Below are positions 36,920 to 46,180 of a stretch of 64,000 bases of DNA, piece after piece. How positions within the stretch are numbered: position 1 is the stretch's first letter; each line of letters begins with the position of its first letter. The translations under genes and the position numbers were made by a program. Origin of the DNA: Sphaerotilus mobilis (GTDB lineage Bacteria; Pseudomonadota; Gammaproteobacteria; Burkholderiales; Burkholderiaceae_C); assembly GCF_004216565.1 (NCBI RefSeq), contig NZ_SGWV01000008.1, positions 124,001 to 188,000 of the forward strand, written 5' to 3'. The notes beneath the pieces were generated by a model. The model did no database searches, had not been told where the DNA came from, and saw only the letters and a program-made list of their open reading frames with translations.

Positions 36920-38077
36920 GACGGTTTGACTGGCAACCCGATGGCGGGCGACGAAGTCCAGCAGCCGGGACACCAGATCGCTTGGTCTGGACAGCGCCAT
37001 CGCCTGTTGGTGTGCCCAGTGCTGCCAGACCGTCCAGAGCGGCTTAGGCGGCAACAGGTCGGCCCACGCGGCGGCGGCTTCGGGGTCGTCTGACAGCCCG
37101 TTCCAGGATCGCCACACGGTCGACAGCGCCGCAGCCAGTCCGGTCGGGGCACCGCTCAGGTAGAGCGCCAGAAATGCTTCGAGCTTGTCGGCGTGGGCGC
37201 CGTCGTCCTGCGGATAGAGCTGCCAGACCAAGGGCTTGCCGGCCCAGATCGCGCGGACCAGCGAGTCCTCGCCGCGCACCAGGTTGAGGTCGCTGCGGCG
37301 AAGTTGTTCATCGAAGCCGGGCTGCGACACCAGTGGCAAGGCTCGCCAGGTGAGACGCCCGTCGCGGGTCGGTCCGGCCAGTTGGAGCGCCAGACCCAGC
37401 TGCTCCTGCACCACGCGGGTCGACCAGCCGGGCGTCACGTCGACGCAGGCGCCGCCGGGCAAGGTGGACAGCGCATCCCGAAAGGCGCTCAGGCCCGGTG
37501 GGTCGTAGCTGAATAGCGTGAGGTGCAGCGGACGGTCGAGCGCGCGAGGGGACGGTGCCAGTGCCACGCCGGCCCCGCGCAAGAGCCCGCCGGTCGTCTC
37601 GGTGAAGCCGGGGTAGAAGAACCACTTGTCGAGCCCGCGGCCCGGTCCGGCCATCTGCGGCGAACGCAGGCCGTGGGAGCGCTCGACATAGGCCTCGGCG
37701 CTCAGGTATTCGAGGTTGATCCACAGCGGTGGCGCGTGGCATGCGGCCATGCGTTCGACGAAGGCTGCTGGCGGGTCACAGCCGAAGGCTTCGACGACGA
37801 CGTCAAGAGGCACCTCGTCGGCCAGCGGATCACGCCACGGCAGCACCTGCACGCCCGCCGCACCTTGTGGAGCCATCCAGGCCAGCGCGCTGGCATCGTC
37901 GATCCACAGGCGCACGGCATGGCCACGCGCGGCCAGGTCGGCCGACAGGCGCCAGCACACCCCCACATCGCCGTGGTTGTCGATGACGCGACAGAAAACG
38001 TCCCAGCGCAGGCCAGGCGCGAGGGCAGGGCGGTCGGCAGGCTTATGGGTCGGCGGGAATGGCGGGATCGGCGTCAT
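36917..38077 (-). CDS. earP: EF-P arginine rhamnosyltransferase EarP
   Basis: 386 residues. EarP transfers rhamnose from dTDP-rhamnose to Arg32 of EF-P. The N-terminal [19 protein letters not shown] holds the two catalytic aspartates (here about D33 and D37). The C-terminal [16 protein letters not shown] holds the sugar-nucleotide-binding Glu and Asp. The N-terminal 59 residues of the longer open frame lack similarity and overlap uvrC, so ATG 38077 is chosen. It is divergent from uvrC and 98 nt upstream of efp. Confidence 0.96.
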   Translation of the reverse strand: MTPIPPFPPTHKPADRPALAPGLRWDVFCRVIDNHGDVGVCWRLSADLAARGHAVRLWIDDASALAWMAPQGAAGVQVLPWRDPLADEVPLDVVVEAFGCDPPAAFVERMAACHAPPLWINLEYLSAEAYVERSHGLRSPQMAGPGRGLDKWFFYPGFTETTGGLLRGAGVALAPSPRALDRPLHLTLFSYDPPGLSAFRDALSTLPGGACVDVTPGWSTRVVQEQLGLALQLAGPTRDGRLTWRALPLVSQPGFDEQLRRSDLNLVRGEDSLVRAIWAGKPLVWQLYPQDDGAHADKLEAFLALYLSGAPTGLAAALSTVWRSWNGLSDDPEAAAAWADLLPPKPLWTVWQHWAHQQAMALSRPSDLVSRLLDFVARHRVASQTV

Positions 38078-38097
38078 GGTGCACAGGTCGAAGACGG

Positions 38098-38103
38098 CAA
38101 AAT
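38098..38103 (+). promoter_or_regulatory. -10 box of uvrC, predicted leaderless start
   Basis: CAAAAT ends six bases before the uvrC ATG at 38110, with no Shine-Dalgarno. The expected transcription start falls on the start codon. The -35 is weak. Confidence 0.35.
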
Positions 38104-38109
38104 CTTCGC

Positions 38110-40140
38110 ATGCACCCGGACCCCGCCAACGACGCCACGCCAGCCTCGCCTGAAGAACAGACGGCTGCAGCCGCGCCGGTCGCGGCGAACGAGCCTGCCA
38201 GCGCTCGCGAGCTGACCTGGCAGCGCCTGCTGATCGAGGTCGCCGCCTTGCCACAACTGCCGGGCGTCTACCGCTACTTTGACGCTCAGGGCGGTCTGCT
38301 CTACGTCGGCAAGGCGCGCAACCTGCGCAAGCGTGTTTCGAGCTACTTCCACAAGGATCACGCCGGCACGCGCATCGGCCACATGGTCGGCCGCATCGAC
38401 CGGCTCGAGACCACGGTGGTGCGCAACGAGGCCGAGGCGCTGCTGCTTGAGAACAACCTCATCAAGACGCAGAACCCGCGCTTCAACATCCTGTTCCGGG
38501 ACGACAAGAGCTACCCCTATCTCAAGCTGGTCACGCACGAGTTTCCGCGGGTGGCTTATTTCCGTGGCGCGGTCGACCGGCGACACCGCTACTTCGGGCC
38601 CTACCCGAGCGCATGGGCCGTGAAGGAAGGCATCCAGTTGATCCAGAAGGTCTTCATGCTGCGGACCTGCGAGGACACGGTCTACGCCAACCGAACCCGG
38701 CCCTGCCTGCTGTTCCAGATCCACCGCTGCTCGGGACCTTGTGTCGGCGAGATCAGCCGCGAGGACTACGCCCGCGACGTGCGTGATGCCGTGCGCTTCC
38801 TCGACGGCGAGACCGAGGCCGTGCTGGCCGGCCTGCAGGACGAGATGATGGCCGCCGCCGAGGCCTATGAATACGAGAAGGCTGCCGAGGTGCGCGACCG
38901 CATCGGCGCGCTGTCCAAGGTGCTGCACCAGCAGGCCATCGACACCGGTGACGACCGCGACGTCGACGTGCTGGCGGTCAAGGTCCAGGGCGGCAAGGCC
39001 TGCGTCAACCTGGCCATGATCCGGGGCGGCCGACACCTCGGTGACCGGGCCTACTTCCCGGCCCACATCGAGGACGCGCTGGCCTTGAGCGCGGCAGAAG
39101 CCGACGACGCGAACAGCGATGAGGCCGATGAAAACGGCCACGTCGTCGCATCGACGGAAGCACGCAGCGCCGAGCAAACCGTGCTGGAGGCCTTCATGGC
39201 GCAGCACTACCTGGGCGTCGACTGCCCCGCCTTGCTGGTCACCAGCCATGCGGTCTCGCGTGATCTGCTGGACGCACTGGGCGGTCCGTCGCAACGACGC
39301 ATCAGCGCCCAGCACCAGCCGCGCGACCAGCGCCGGATCTGGCTGGACATGACCATCAAGGGCGGCGAGATCGCGTTGGCCCGCCTGCTGGCCGAAGAAG
39401 GCTCGCAACAGGCCCGCACCCGCGCGCTGGTCGAGGCGCTGGACCTCGCACCCGAAGGCGAGGACGCCGCGCTCGACAGCCTGCGCATCGAGTGCTTCGA
39501 CATCAGCCACACGCAGGGCGAGGCGACGCAGGCCTCCTGCGTGGTGTTCGAGGCCCACCGGATGCAACCCGCCCAGTACCGGCGCTTCAACATCACCGGC
39601 ATCCAGGGCGGCGACGACTATGCCGCGATGCGCCAGGTGCTGCAGCGGCGTTACGCCAAGCTGGTTGAAGCCGCGCGGCAAGGCGAAGGGCGATTGCCGG
39701 ATCTTGTGCTGATCGACGGCGGCAAGGGCCAGGTCGGCGTGGCGCGCGAGGTCTTCGAATCGCTCGGCATCGATCTGTCCATCATCGTCGGCGTCGAGAA
39801 GGGGGAGGGCCGCAAGGTCGGTCTGGAGGAACTGGTCTTCGCCGACGGGCGCGACAAGGTCTACCTCGGTCGCGACTCGGCCGCGTTGATGCTGGTCGCA
39901 CAGATCCGCGACGAGGCGCACCGCTTCGCCATCACCGGCATGCGCGCCAAGCGGGCCTCGGTGCGCACGGGTGGCAGCCGCCTGGAAGACATCCCGGGCG
40001 TTGGCCCGAAGAAGCGGGCCCGGCTGCTGCAGCGCTTCGGCGGCGCTCGGGGCGTCGCACAGGCCAGCGTCGACGAGCTCGCGGGGGTCGAAGGCATCTC
40101 GGTTGAGCTGGCGCAGCAGATCCACCAGGCCCTGAGGTGA
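38110..40140 (+). CDS. uvrC: Excinuclease ABC subunit C
   Basis: 676 residues. UvrC makes the 3' and 5' incisions in nucleotide excision repair. In order: GIY-YIG domain (G-V-Y-R-Y-F and L-Y-V-G-K-A, residues ~55-80); a UVR domain ([12 protein letters not shown]); a poorly conserved acidic insert ([12 protein letters not shown]) between the UVR and the RNase H-like domain; F-D-I-S-H-T-Q-G-E and I-D-G-G-K-G-Q in the second nuclease; two helix-hairpin-helix motifs (I-P-G-V-G-P-K-K-R) at the end. An upstream in-frame start overlaps earP and is rejected. Confidence 0.96.
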   Translation: MHPDPANDATPASPEEQTAAAAPVAANEPASARELTWQRLLIEVAALPQLPGVYRYFDAQGGLLYVGKARNLRKRVSSYFHKDHAGTRIGHMVGRIDRLETTVVRNEAEALLLENNLIKTQNPRFNILFRDDKSYPYLKLVTHEFPRVAYFRGAVDRRHRYFGPYPSAWAVKEGIQLIQKVFMLRTCEDTVYANRTRPCLLFQIHRCSGPCVGEISREDYARDVRDAVRFLDGETEAVLAGLQDEMMAAAEAYEYEKAAEVRDRIGALSKVLHQQAIDTGDDRDVDVLAVKVQGGKACVNLAMIRGGRHLGDRAYFPAHIEDALALSAAEADDANSDEADENGHVVASTEARSAEQTVLEAFMAQHYLGVDCPALLVTSHAVSRDLLDALGGPSQRRISAQHQPRDQRRIWLDMTIKGGEIALARLLAEEGSQQARTRALVEALDLAPEGEDAALDSLRIECFDISHTQGEATQASCVVFEAHRMQPAQYRRFNITGIQGGDDYAAMRQVLQRRYAKLVEAARQGEGRLPDLVLIDGGKGQVGVAREVFESLGIDLSIIVGVEKGEGRKVGLEELVFADGRDKVYLGRDSAALMLVAQIRDEAHRFAITGMRAKRASVRTGGSRLEDIPGVGPKKRARLLQRFGGARGVAQASVDELAGVEGISVELAQQIHQALR

Positions 40141-40183
40141 GGACGCGACGGGCTGTCGTGTGAACCTGTGCACAATCCCCACC

Positions 40184-40750
40184 ATGTTCACGACGCTACC
40201 AACGCTGTTGACCTGGGCCCGCATCGTGGCCATTCCGCTCATCGTGGGCATCTATTACCTGCCGTGGACGATCGAACATCGCAATGAATCGGCCACCGCG
40301 CTGTTTGTGCTGGTCGCGCTGACCGACTGGCTGGACGGCTACCTGGCCCGCAGGCTCAACCAGACCTCGGCCTTCGGCGCCTTCCTCGATCCGGTGGCGG
40401 ACAAGCTGCTCGTCTGCGCGGCGTTGCTGGTGCTGCTGCAACTCGATCGTGTCCACGCCCTGGTGGCGCTGGTGATCATCGGGCGCGAGATCACCATCTC
40501 CGCGCTTCGGGAATGGATGGCGCAGATCGGTGCCTCACGCAGCGTGGCCGTGCACATGCTCGGCAAGCTCAAGACAGCAGCCCAGATGATCGCCATTCCC
40601 TTCCTGCTGCTCGATGGTCGTTTGTTCGGCCTGTTCGACACGCGCTACTGGGGCAGTTGGTTGTTGATCGTTGCGGCGCTGCTGACGATCTGGTCCATGG
40701 TCTATTACCTGCAGAAGGCGGTGCCCGAGATCCGCGCAAAGGTCCGCTGA
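40184..40750 (+). CDS. pgsA: CDP-diacylglycerol--glycerol-3-phosphate phosphatidyltransferase
   Basis: 188 residues, multi-spanning. PgsA makes phosphatidylglycerol phosphate at the inner membrane. The CDP-alcohol phosphotransferase motif D-x2-D-G-x2-A-R-x8-G-x3-D-x3-D is complete: D-W-L-D-G-Y-L-A-R through G-A-F-L-D-P-V-A-D. ATG 40184 gives the usual opening L-P-T-L-L-T-W-A-R; GTG 40160 would add eight unusual residues. CACAAT (40171-40176) lies seven bases before the ATG, another possible leaderless start. uvrC-pgsA adjacency is widespread. Confidence 0.95.
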   Translation: MFTTLPTLLTWARIVAIPLIVGIYYLPWTIEHRNESATALFVLVALTDWLDGYLARRLNQTSAFGAFLDPVADKLLVCAALLVLLQLDRVHALVALVIIGREITISALREWMAQIGASRSVAVHMLGKLKTAAQMIAIPFLLLDGRLFGLFDTRYWGSWLLIVAALLTIWSMVYYLQKAVPEIRAKVR

Positions 40751-41692
40751 GTGGCGGTCGCAGGCTCGACGCCGTCGACCAGCGGCGACCGCTGGATCGC
40801 CGCCATGCCGGCCGTGTTCGTGCTGATCTGGAGCACCGGATTCGTTGTCGCACGTTATGGGATGCCGCATGCCCCGCCCTTCACCTTCCTGGCGGTGCGC
40901 TTCTTCCTGTCGATGCTGTGCCTGGGTCTGTGGGCCCGGCTGGCTGACGCCGCGTGGCCGACCAGCGCCAAGCAGTGGGGGCACCTGGCCGTCACCGGCT
41001 TGCTGATGCAGGCGGGCTATCTCGGTGGCGTTTGGGCGGCCGTGCGCTGGGGCATCGGCGCCGGCACCGTGGCCTTGATCGTTGGCCTGCAGCCCTTGTT
41101 GACGACGCTGTGGGTCACGGCACGGCCTGGCGCTGCGGTCGGGTCGGCGGGTCATGAACGACTGGGCCGGCGCCACTGGGTCGGGCTCTTGATGGGCCTG
41201 TGTGGCCTGGCGCTGGTGGTCGGTCCGAAGCTGGGCCATGGCGAGGTGACGCCGATCAATCTCGGCCTGGCCCTCGTCGCGCTGCTCAGCATCACGGCCG
41301 GCACGCTTTATCAGAAGCACCACGTGCGTCCATGTGATGTGCGCACGGCTGGCGGCGTGCAGATGATGGCCGCTCTGGCGCTGACGGCACCCATCGCGCT
41401 GGCCGAGCTGACCTTGGGTGGTGCGACGGTCGACCTTCACCCCGATCTGTTCGGTGCCATGGCGTGGTCGGTACTGGTGCTGACGCTGGGTGGCAGCTCG
41501 CTGCTCTACCTGCTGATCGCACGCGGCGCGGCCACCCGCGTCACCAGCTTGATGTACCTGGTCCCGCCGTGCACCGCCGTGCTGGCTTGGCTGCTGTTTG
41601 ACGAACGGCTTGATGCCAGCATGGCCGCTGGCATCGTGCTGAGCGTGTCGGGCGTGTTGCTGGTGGTTCGCAGCCCGTCGGCCCGGTCCTGA
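40751..41692 (+). CDS. EamA/DMT-family transporter
   Basis: 313 residues with about ten hydrophobic helices in two EamA halves. The first has the motif I-W-S-T-G-F-V-V-A-R-Y and A-V-R-F-F-L; the second L-P-x-C-T-A-V-L-A-W-L-L-F-D-E. Members export amino acids, nucleosides or other metabolites. GTG at 40751 touches the pgsA stop directly, so it is likely in the same transcript. The substrate is unknown. Confidence 0.87.
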   Translation: MAVAGSTPSTSGDRWIAAMPAVFVLIWSTGFVVARYGMPHAPPFTFLAVRFFLSMLCLGLWARLADAAWPTSAKQWGHLAVTGLLMQAGYLGGVWAAVRWGIGAGTVALIVGLQPLLTTLWVTARPGAAVGSAGHERLGRRHWVGLLMGLCGLALVVGPKLGHGEVTPINLGLALVALLSITAGTLYQKHHVRPCDVRTAGGVQMMAALALTAPIALAELTLGGATVDLHPDLFGAMAWSVLVLTLGGSSLLYLLIARGAATRVTSLMYLVPPCTAVLAWLLFDERLDASMAAGIVLSVSGVLLVVRSPSARS

Positions 41693-41766
41693 TGCCGGCT
41701 GCCTGCCTGCGTGAACGACTGGCGCAGCCCCCGGTCCTGGCGTTCGGATGGGTGATGGCGGGGCCT

Positions 41767-41772
41767 TAGAAT
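41767..41772 (+). promoter_or_regulatory. -10 box of the HU gene
   Basis: TAGAAT followed by CCGGCGCC, the same block as before the YeeE gene. It predicts a leader of about 105 nt for HU, which includes a GCGGT/ACCGC pairing. TTCGGA (41743-41748) is a weak -35 at 18 bp. Confidence 0.5.
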
Positions 41773-41881
41773 CCGGCGCCGCAGCCTGGGCAAGGCGGTT
41801 CGATCCGGACCGCTTGCATCACCAGGCGCAGACCGTGGTCCGTGCCGATGCGTAGGGGGCGCAAGTCCCGAGGATGCTTCC

Positions 41882-42154
41882 GTGAACAAGTCCGAACTGA
41901 TCGAACACATCGCCGAACAGGCCGACATCTCCAAGGCTGCCGCTGCGCGGGCTCTGGAGGCCGTGATCGGCGGCGTCGGTACTGCCTTGCGCAAGGGCGA
42001 CAGCGTGGCATTGGTCGGCTTCGGCACGTTCTCGGTCACCAAGCGCGCGCCGCGCGCAGGCCGCAACCCGCGCACAGGCGCGGCCATCAAGATCAAGGCC
42101 AGCAAGGTGGCGAAGTTCCGACCGGGCAAGGCCCTGCGGGACGCCATCAACTGA
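41882..42154 (+). CDS. hupB: DNA-binding protein HU
   Basis: 90 residues, the exact HU length. The start is GTG with AGGA seven bases upstream. Opening [11 protein letters not shown] and the DNA-binding arm G-F-G-T-F-x-V and [12 protein letters not shown] are standard. HU bends and compacts the chromosome. tRNA-Val follows after 26 bp and is probably in the same transcript. Confidence 0.97.
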   Translation: MNKSELIEHIAEQADISKAAAARALEAVIGGVGTALRKGDSVALVGFGTFSVTKRAPRAGRNPRTGAAIKIKASKVAKFRPGKALRDAIN

Positions 42155-42180
42155 AACCAGATCGGATTTCTGCACACGAC

Positions 42181-42256
42181 GGGTGCTTAGCTCAGTTGGT
42201 AGAGCGGCGCCCTTACAAGGCGTAGGTCGGGGGTTCGAGCCCCTCAGCACCCACCA
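42181..42256 (+). tRNA. tRNA-Val (anticodon TAC)
   Basis: 76 nt with encoded CCA. Acceptor GGGTGCT pairs with AGCACCC, the anticodon loop is CTTACAA, and the T-arm GGGGG/CCCTC has one wobble. It lies between hupB and ppiD. Confidence 0.97.
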
Positions 42257-42312
42257 CCGTCGTGTGACACCGGTCATCCCCATCACGTCACGACGCCACC
42301 CCGAGAGTCTCC

Positions 42313-44217
42313 ATGTTCGATTTCGTTCGTCGCCACAACCGCCTGCTGCAGCTCGGCCTGGTGATCGTGATCTTCCCGTCATTCGTCGCCTTCGGCATCC
42401 AGGGCTATCAGAGCTTCAACGAGAGCAACCTCGCCGTCGCCCATGTCGACGGGCAGCCGATCACGCAGGCCGAATGGGATGCAGCCCACCGCGACCAGGC
42501 CGAGCGCATGCGCGCGAACATGCCCAACGTCGATGCCAAGCTGCTCGACAGCCCGATGGTGCGGCAGCAGGTGCTTGAGCAACTGGTGCGCGAACGGGTG
42601 ATGTTCGCCGCAGCGCGCGACCTTAGGCTCGATCCGACCGACCAGCGTCTGCAGCGGCTGTTCCGCAGCGACCCCAACTTCGAGAGTCTGCGCAACCCCG
42701 ATGGCTCGGTCCGCGCCGAGCTGCTGTCGATGCGCGGCATGACTTCGGCGCAGTTCGCGCAGCAGCTCAAGCAGGACGTGGCGATGCGCCAGGTGATGCT
42801 GGGTCTGGGGGCTTCCGTGCCGGCATCGACCGCCGTGACCACGCGGGCGCTCGATCCTTATTTCCAGCAACGCGAGATCCAGGTGGCGACTTTCCCGGTC
42901 CAGGACCAGCGCGCCAAGGTCCAGGTCAGCGATGCCGAACTGAAGGCCTTCTACGACGACGAGAAGAACGCGGCCCGCTTCCAGTCGCGCGAGACGGTCT
43001 CCTTCGAGTATGTGGTGCTCGACGTTGCGTCGGCCGCACAGTCCGTGACCCTGGCGGCCGACGATGTCCGCAAGTTCTACGACGAGAACGTGTCGCGCTA
43101 CGAGACGCCGCAAGAGCGCAACGCGCGCCACATCCTCGTCAAGATCGATTCATCAGCCAGTGCCGACGACAAGGCCAAGGCCCGCGCCAAGGCCGAAGGC
43201 CTGCTCCAGCAGATCAAGGCGGATCGCAAGGCATTTGCCGAGCTGGCCCGCAAGCAGTCGGATGACCCAGGCTCGGCCGCGCAAGGTGGCGACCTGAGCT
43301 GGATCTCGCGCGGCGCGATGGTCAAGCCCTTCGAGGACGCGGTCTATGGCCTGGGCAAGGGCGAACTCAGCGGCATCGTCGAGAGCGAGTTCGGACTCCA
43401 CATCGTCGAGGTGCTGGACATCCGTGGCGGCGACCGCCGCAGCTTCGAGAGCGTGCGTGGCGAGATCGAGGCCGAGGTGCGCCAGCAACTGGCCCAGAAG
43501 CGCTATGCCGAACTGGCTGAACAGTTCACCGATCTGGTCGAGCAGGAAGACAACCTGCAGGCCGTGGCCACCAAGCTGAAGTTGACGATCCTGAAGGCCG
43601 ACAAGTTCGGCCGTGGTGATCCGGCCAGCACGCCGTTGCTCGGTAATCCGAAGCTGATCGAGACCTTGTTCGACCCGCAGACGCTGGCCTCCAAGCGCAA
43701 CTCGGCGCCCATCGAACTCGGCGGCAACCAGCTGGCAGCGGTGCACGTCACCGAACATGCGCCCTCACGTCGCCAGACGATGGAAGAACTCGGCGATCGG
43801 CTGCGCCAGCTGGTGATCGACCAGAAGGCCGCCGCTGCCGCCGTCGCAGCAGGCAAGGCTGCGCTCGAAAGCTGGAAGCAGCAGCCCGCCGGCGCGGCCC
43901 TTGGTGCGGCGATGACGGTGTCCCGCTTCGAACCCCGCGGCCAGACGCAGGCCGTGTTGACGGCGGTGATGCGTGCGGCGACCGACACGCTGCCCGCATG
44001 GGTGGGCGTGGACCTCGGGCAGGGCGGATACGCGATCGCCCGCATCAACAAGGTCCTCGGTGCCGATCCGGCCGTGATGGAGCCGCAGCGCGCCGCGCTT
44101 CAATACGCGCAGCTCTGGACGCAGGCCGAGACCGCTGCGTACTACAAGGCCCTGCGCAAACAGTTCAAGGCCGAGGTCACCGCGCCGGCTGCGGCCGCGT
44201 CGTCCGTCGCGCGCTGA
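42313..44217 (+). CDS. ppiD: Peptidyl-prolyl isomerase/chaperone PpiD
   Basis: 634 residues. A single N-terminal membrane helix (residues ~12-32) anchors a periplasmic SurA-like chaperone region (from G-Q-P-I-T-Q-A-E-W). A parvulin domain (about residues 265-375) has A-R-H-I-L-V, Q-G-G-D-L-S-W and S-E-F-G-L-H-I-V-E-V. The C-terminal domain ends in an Ala-rich tail. PpiD works at the Sec translocon on outgoing proteins. Adjacency to hupB is typical of proteobacteria. Confidence 0.94.
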   Translation: MFDFVRRHNRLLQLGLVIVIFPSFVAFGIQGYQSFNESNLAVAHVDGQPITQAEWDAAHRDQAERMRANMPNVDAKLLDSPMVRQQVLEQLVRERVMFAAARDLRLDPTDQRLQRLFRSDPNFESLRNPDGSVRAELLSMRGMTSAQFAQQLKQDVAMRQVMLGLGASVPASTAVTTRALDPYFQQREIQVATFPVQDQRAKVQVSDAELKAFYDDEKNAARFQSRETVSFEYVVLDVASAAQSVTLAADDVRKFYDENVSRYETPQERNARHILVKIDSSASADDKAKARAKAEGLLQQIKADRKAFAELARKQSDDPGSAAQGGDLSWISRGAMVKPFEDAVYGLGKGELSGIVESEFGLHIVEVLDIRGGDRRSFESVRGEIEAEVRQQLAQKRYAELAEQFTDLVEQEDNLQAVATKLKLTILKADKFGRGDPASTPLLGNPKLIETLFDPQTLASKRNSAPIELGGNQLAAVHVTEHAPSRRQTMEELGDRLRQLVIDQKAAAAAVAAGKAALESWKQQPAGAALGAAMTVSRFEPRGQTQAVLTAVMRAATDTLPAWVGVDLGQGGYAIARINKVLGADPAVMEPQRAALQYAQLWTQAETAAYYKALRKQFKAEVTAPAAAASSVAR

Positions 44218-44222
44218 TGTCG

Positions 44223-44243
44223 ATCGACGCCCTTTGCGTCGAT
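44223..44243 (+). other. Hairpin after ppiD
   Basis: ATCGACGC (44223-44230), loop CCTTT, and GCGTCGAT (44236-44243) form a perfect 8-bp stem just after the ppiD stop. It is followed by A-rich rather than T-rich sequence, so intrinsic termination is doubtful; a 3' stabiliser is possible. Confidence 0.5.
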
Positions 44244-44262
44244 GAAAAACAGCACCTGTGAC

Positions 44263-44290
44263 TGGACAGTCGAGAGTCTCAGGCTATACT
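44263..44290 (+). promoter_or_regulatory. Promoter of tRNA-His
   Basis: TGGACA (44263-44268), 16-bp spacer, and TATACT (44285-44290), five of six matches in each. It predicts initiation a few bases before the tRNA. Confidence 0.75.
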
Positions 44291-44302
44291 TTATGTCTCT
44301 GC

Positions 44303-44379
44303 GGTGGCTGTAGCTCAGTTGGTAGAGCCCCGGATTGTGATTCCGGTGGTCGTGGGTTCGAGTCCCATCAGCCACCCCA
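44303..44379 (+). tRNA. tRNA-His (anticodon GTG)
   Basis: 77 nt with encoded CCA and the extra 5' G (G-1) facing C73, the identity element of tRNA-His. The anticodon loop is ATTGTGA, and the D- and T-arms are regular. Confidence 0.97.
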
Positions 44380-44388
44380 CCGCACACG

Positions 44389-44416
44389 AAAAAACGCCCG
44401 GCTTGCCGGGCGTTTT
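44389..44416. terminator. Intrinsic terminator after tRNA-His
   Basis: AAAACGCCCGGC (44391-44402), loop TT, and GCCGGGCGTTTT (44405-44416) form a 12-bp perfect stem. Flanking A- and T-runs let it work in both directions, so it may also end the minus-strand regulator transcript. Confidence 0.88.
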
Positions 44417-44476
44417 GCATGGTGGCCCGCCAAGCTGGCCTGCCACTCTGGCTTCCCATACGAGCCTCCGTCGTTC

Positions 44477-45184
44477 TCAATCGTTGAAGGTGCGCCTGGC
44501 CTGTCGCAGAGCCGCTTCCGGCGAACTGGCCTGGACCAGCTTGCGCCAGGACGTGCGGATGTGGTCGTTGACGACGAACCAGGCGATGCCCAGTTGTCGG
44601 GCAATCTCCTTGACCGCGTAGCCCTTGCTCAGCAACGTCAACACGTCTCGTTCACGCTCCGCCAGCAGGTCGATCACAGGATCGCGGGCACCGGCTGGCC
44701 TGGGCGCGTCCGAGGCGGCGATCTCGCGGAAGAAACCCAGCATGCGGCGCGCCATGGCGGGTGACAAGGAAGGCTGACCGCGAGCGATCTTCTGAAGCTC
44801 CTCGACCAGCACCTCGAAGCGGTCTTCCTTGAGCAGGTAGCCGCGGGCGCCACATTGCAGCGCAGGGAACAGGTGCTCATCGTCCGAATGCAGCGTGGTG
44901 GCGACCTTGATCGATGGGTCATCGCTCAGCTGGGCCAGCAGCGCAAGTCCGTCGCCATCGGCCGACTCCAGGTCGCACAGCACCAGATCGAAACCAAGAC
45001 ATCCTGGGTCTCGCTGCGAGCCGCATGCCGACAGGCCCAGCAACTGCCTGGCGGCCTCGAGATCGCCGGCCTCCTTGAACTCGATGTCGTCGCTGAAGCT
45101 CTCTCTGACAACGCGCACCATGAACTGGCGAGCGGCGGCGTTTTCTTCGACGACAAGGGCCCGCAAGGGCAAGGGAACGGACAT
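44477..45184 (-). CDS. Response regulator, NarL/LuxR type
   Basis: 235 residues. The receiver domain (about 1-125) has the acidic pocket V-V-E-E-N near residue 12, the predicted phosphorylation Asp in D-L-V-L-C-D-L-E-S-A-D-G-D-G and the C-terminal Lys in L-L-K-E-D-R. The LuxR-type helix-turn-helix follows (L-A-E-R-E-R-D-V-L-T-L-L-S-K-G-Y-A-V-K-E-I-A). The recognition helix, A-W-F-V-V-N-D-H-I-R-T-S-W-R-K-L, is unusual in place of the common S-x-x-T-V-x-x-H. No histidine kinase gene is adjacent, so it is an orphan here. GATAAT (45222-45217, minus) is a possible -10. Confidence 0.85.
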   Translation of the reverse strand: MSVPLPLRALVVEENAAARQFMVRVVRESFSDDIEFKEAGDLEAARQLLGLSACGSQRDPGCLGFDLVLCDLESADGDGLALLAQLSDDPSIKVATTLHSDDEHLFPALQCGARGYLLKEDRFEVLVEELQKIARGQPSLSPAMARRMLGFFREIAASDAPRPAGARDPVIDLLAERERDVLTLLSKGYAVKEIARQLGIAWFVVNDHIRTSWRKLVQASSPEAALRQARRTFND

Positions 45185-45407
45185 GGTCGGTGCAGTGTTC
45201 GGCGTTCGGTCAAGCGATTATCGGCGTGCGTCGGCGGCCCTGTATGTTGTCCCCCGAGGACCAGGGGCCGGATGGGTGAGGCCACCCGATACGACGCCGT
45301 GACCTGGCTCCGATACAGGGTTTTTCGGGTTCTTGCAGGTGAAGCTTGACTTGATGCGCGGGGCGCAAACGGTTGAACCATCTCCCGATCTGAAACCGCA
45401 CGATCCC

Positions 45408-45413
45408 TACAAT
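45408..45413 (+). promoter_or_regulatory. -10 box of surE, predicted leaderless start
   Basis: TACAAT ends six bases before the surE ATG (45420). No Shine-Dalgarno lies in that short space. No good -35 was seen. Confidence 0.35.
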
Positions 45414-45419
45414 CCGCCC

Positions 45420-46175
45420 ATGCGCATCCTGGTAGCCAACGACGACGGGTACCTCGCCCCGGGCCTTCAGGCCCTGGCGAGGGTTTGCAGCGAGTTCGGA
45501 ACGATCGAGGTGGTCGCGCCGGAGCAGAACGCGAGCGGCACGTCCAACGCCCTCACCTTGACGAGACCCTTGTCGGTCCACACGGCATCCAACGGCTACC
45601 GCTACGTCAATGGCACGCCGTCGGACTGCGTTCATGTGGCGATGACGGGCTTGTTGTCCGACCGGCCCGATCTGGTCGTCAGCGGCATCAACAACGGCGC
45701 CAACATGGGCGACGACACGGTCTATTCGGGCACTGTCGCCGCCGCGATGGAGGGCTATCTGTTCGGTGTGCCGGCCATCGCGTTCTCCTTATCGGAAAAG
45801 GGATGGGGCCACCTCGATGCGGCTGAAGCCGCGATGCGGCGGGTGCTGCGCATGGCGCTGGATGCGGCCTGGGCCCGCGAGCACTGGCTGCTCAACGTCA
45901 ACATCCCCAGCCGCGCCGATGCGGCCGAGGCGCCGATCGAGGTCACGCGACTGGGCAAGCGCCACGCCAGCGAGCCCGTGATCCGCCAGATGAGCCCGCG
46001 CGACGAGCCGATCTACTGGATCGGCGCCGCCGGAGATGCGCGGGAGGCGGGCGATGGCACCGACTTCCACGCCGTCGCCAACGGCCGGATCTCGATCACC
46101 CCCCTGCAGGTCGACCTCACCGACCATGCCCGACTGGGCAACTGGGCGAGCCGCTGGCGCGCCGGTCCGGCCTGA
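45420..46175 (+). CDS. surE: 5'-nucleotidase SurE
   Basis: 251 residues. SurE is a metal-dependent nucleotidase/phosphatase linked to stationary-phase survival. The opening [11 protein letters not shown] has the two metal-binding Asp. N-G-T-P-S-D-C-V-H and [21 protein letters not shown] complete the active site. The longer frame upstream is not conserved. pcm follows after five bases, the usual surE-pcm order. Confidence 0.95.
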   Translation: MRILVANDDGYLAPGLQALARVCSEFGTIEVVAPEQNASGTSNALTLTRPLSVHTASNGYRYVNGTPSDCVHVAMTGLLSDRPDLVVSGINNGANMGDDTVYSGTVAAAMEGYLFGVPAIAFSLSEKGWGHLDAAEAAMRRVLRMALDAAWAREHWLLNVNIPSRADAAEAPIEVTRLGKRHASEPVIRQMSPRDEPIYWIGAAGDAREAGDGTDFHAVANGRISITPLQVDLTDHARLGNWASRWRAGPA

Positions 46176-46180
46176 GGTTC

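Noticed and set aside
45237-45300. CCCC/GGGG pairing upstream of surE as a terminator
   Set aside because: The stem is only four bases with a 9-nt loop and no T-run.
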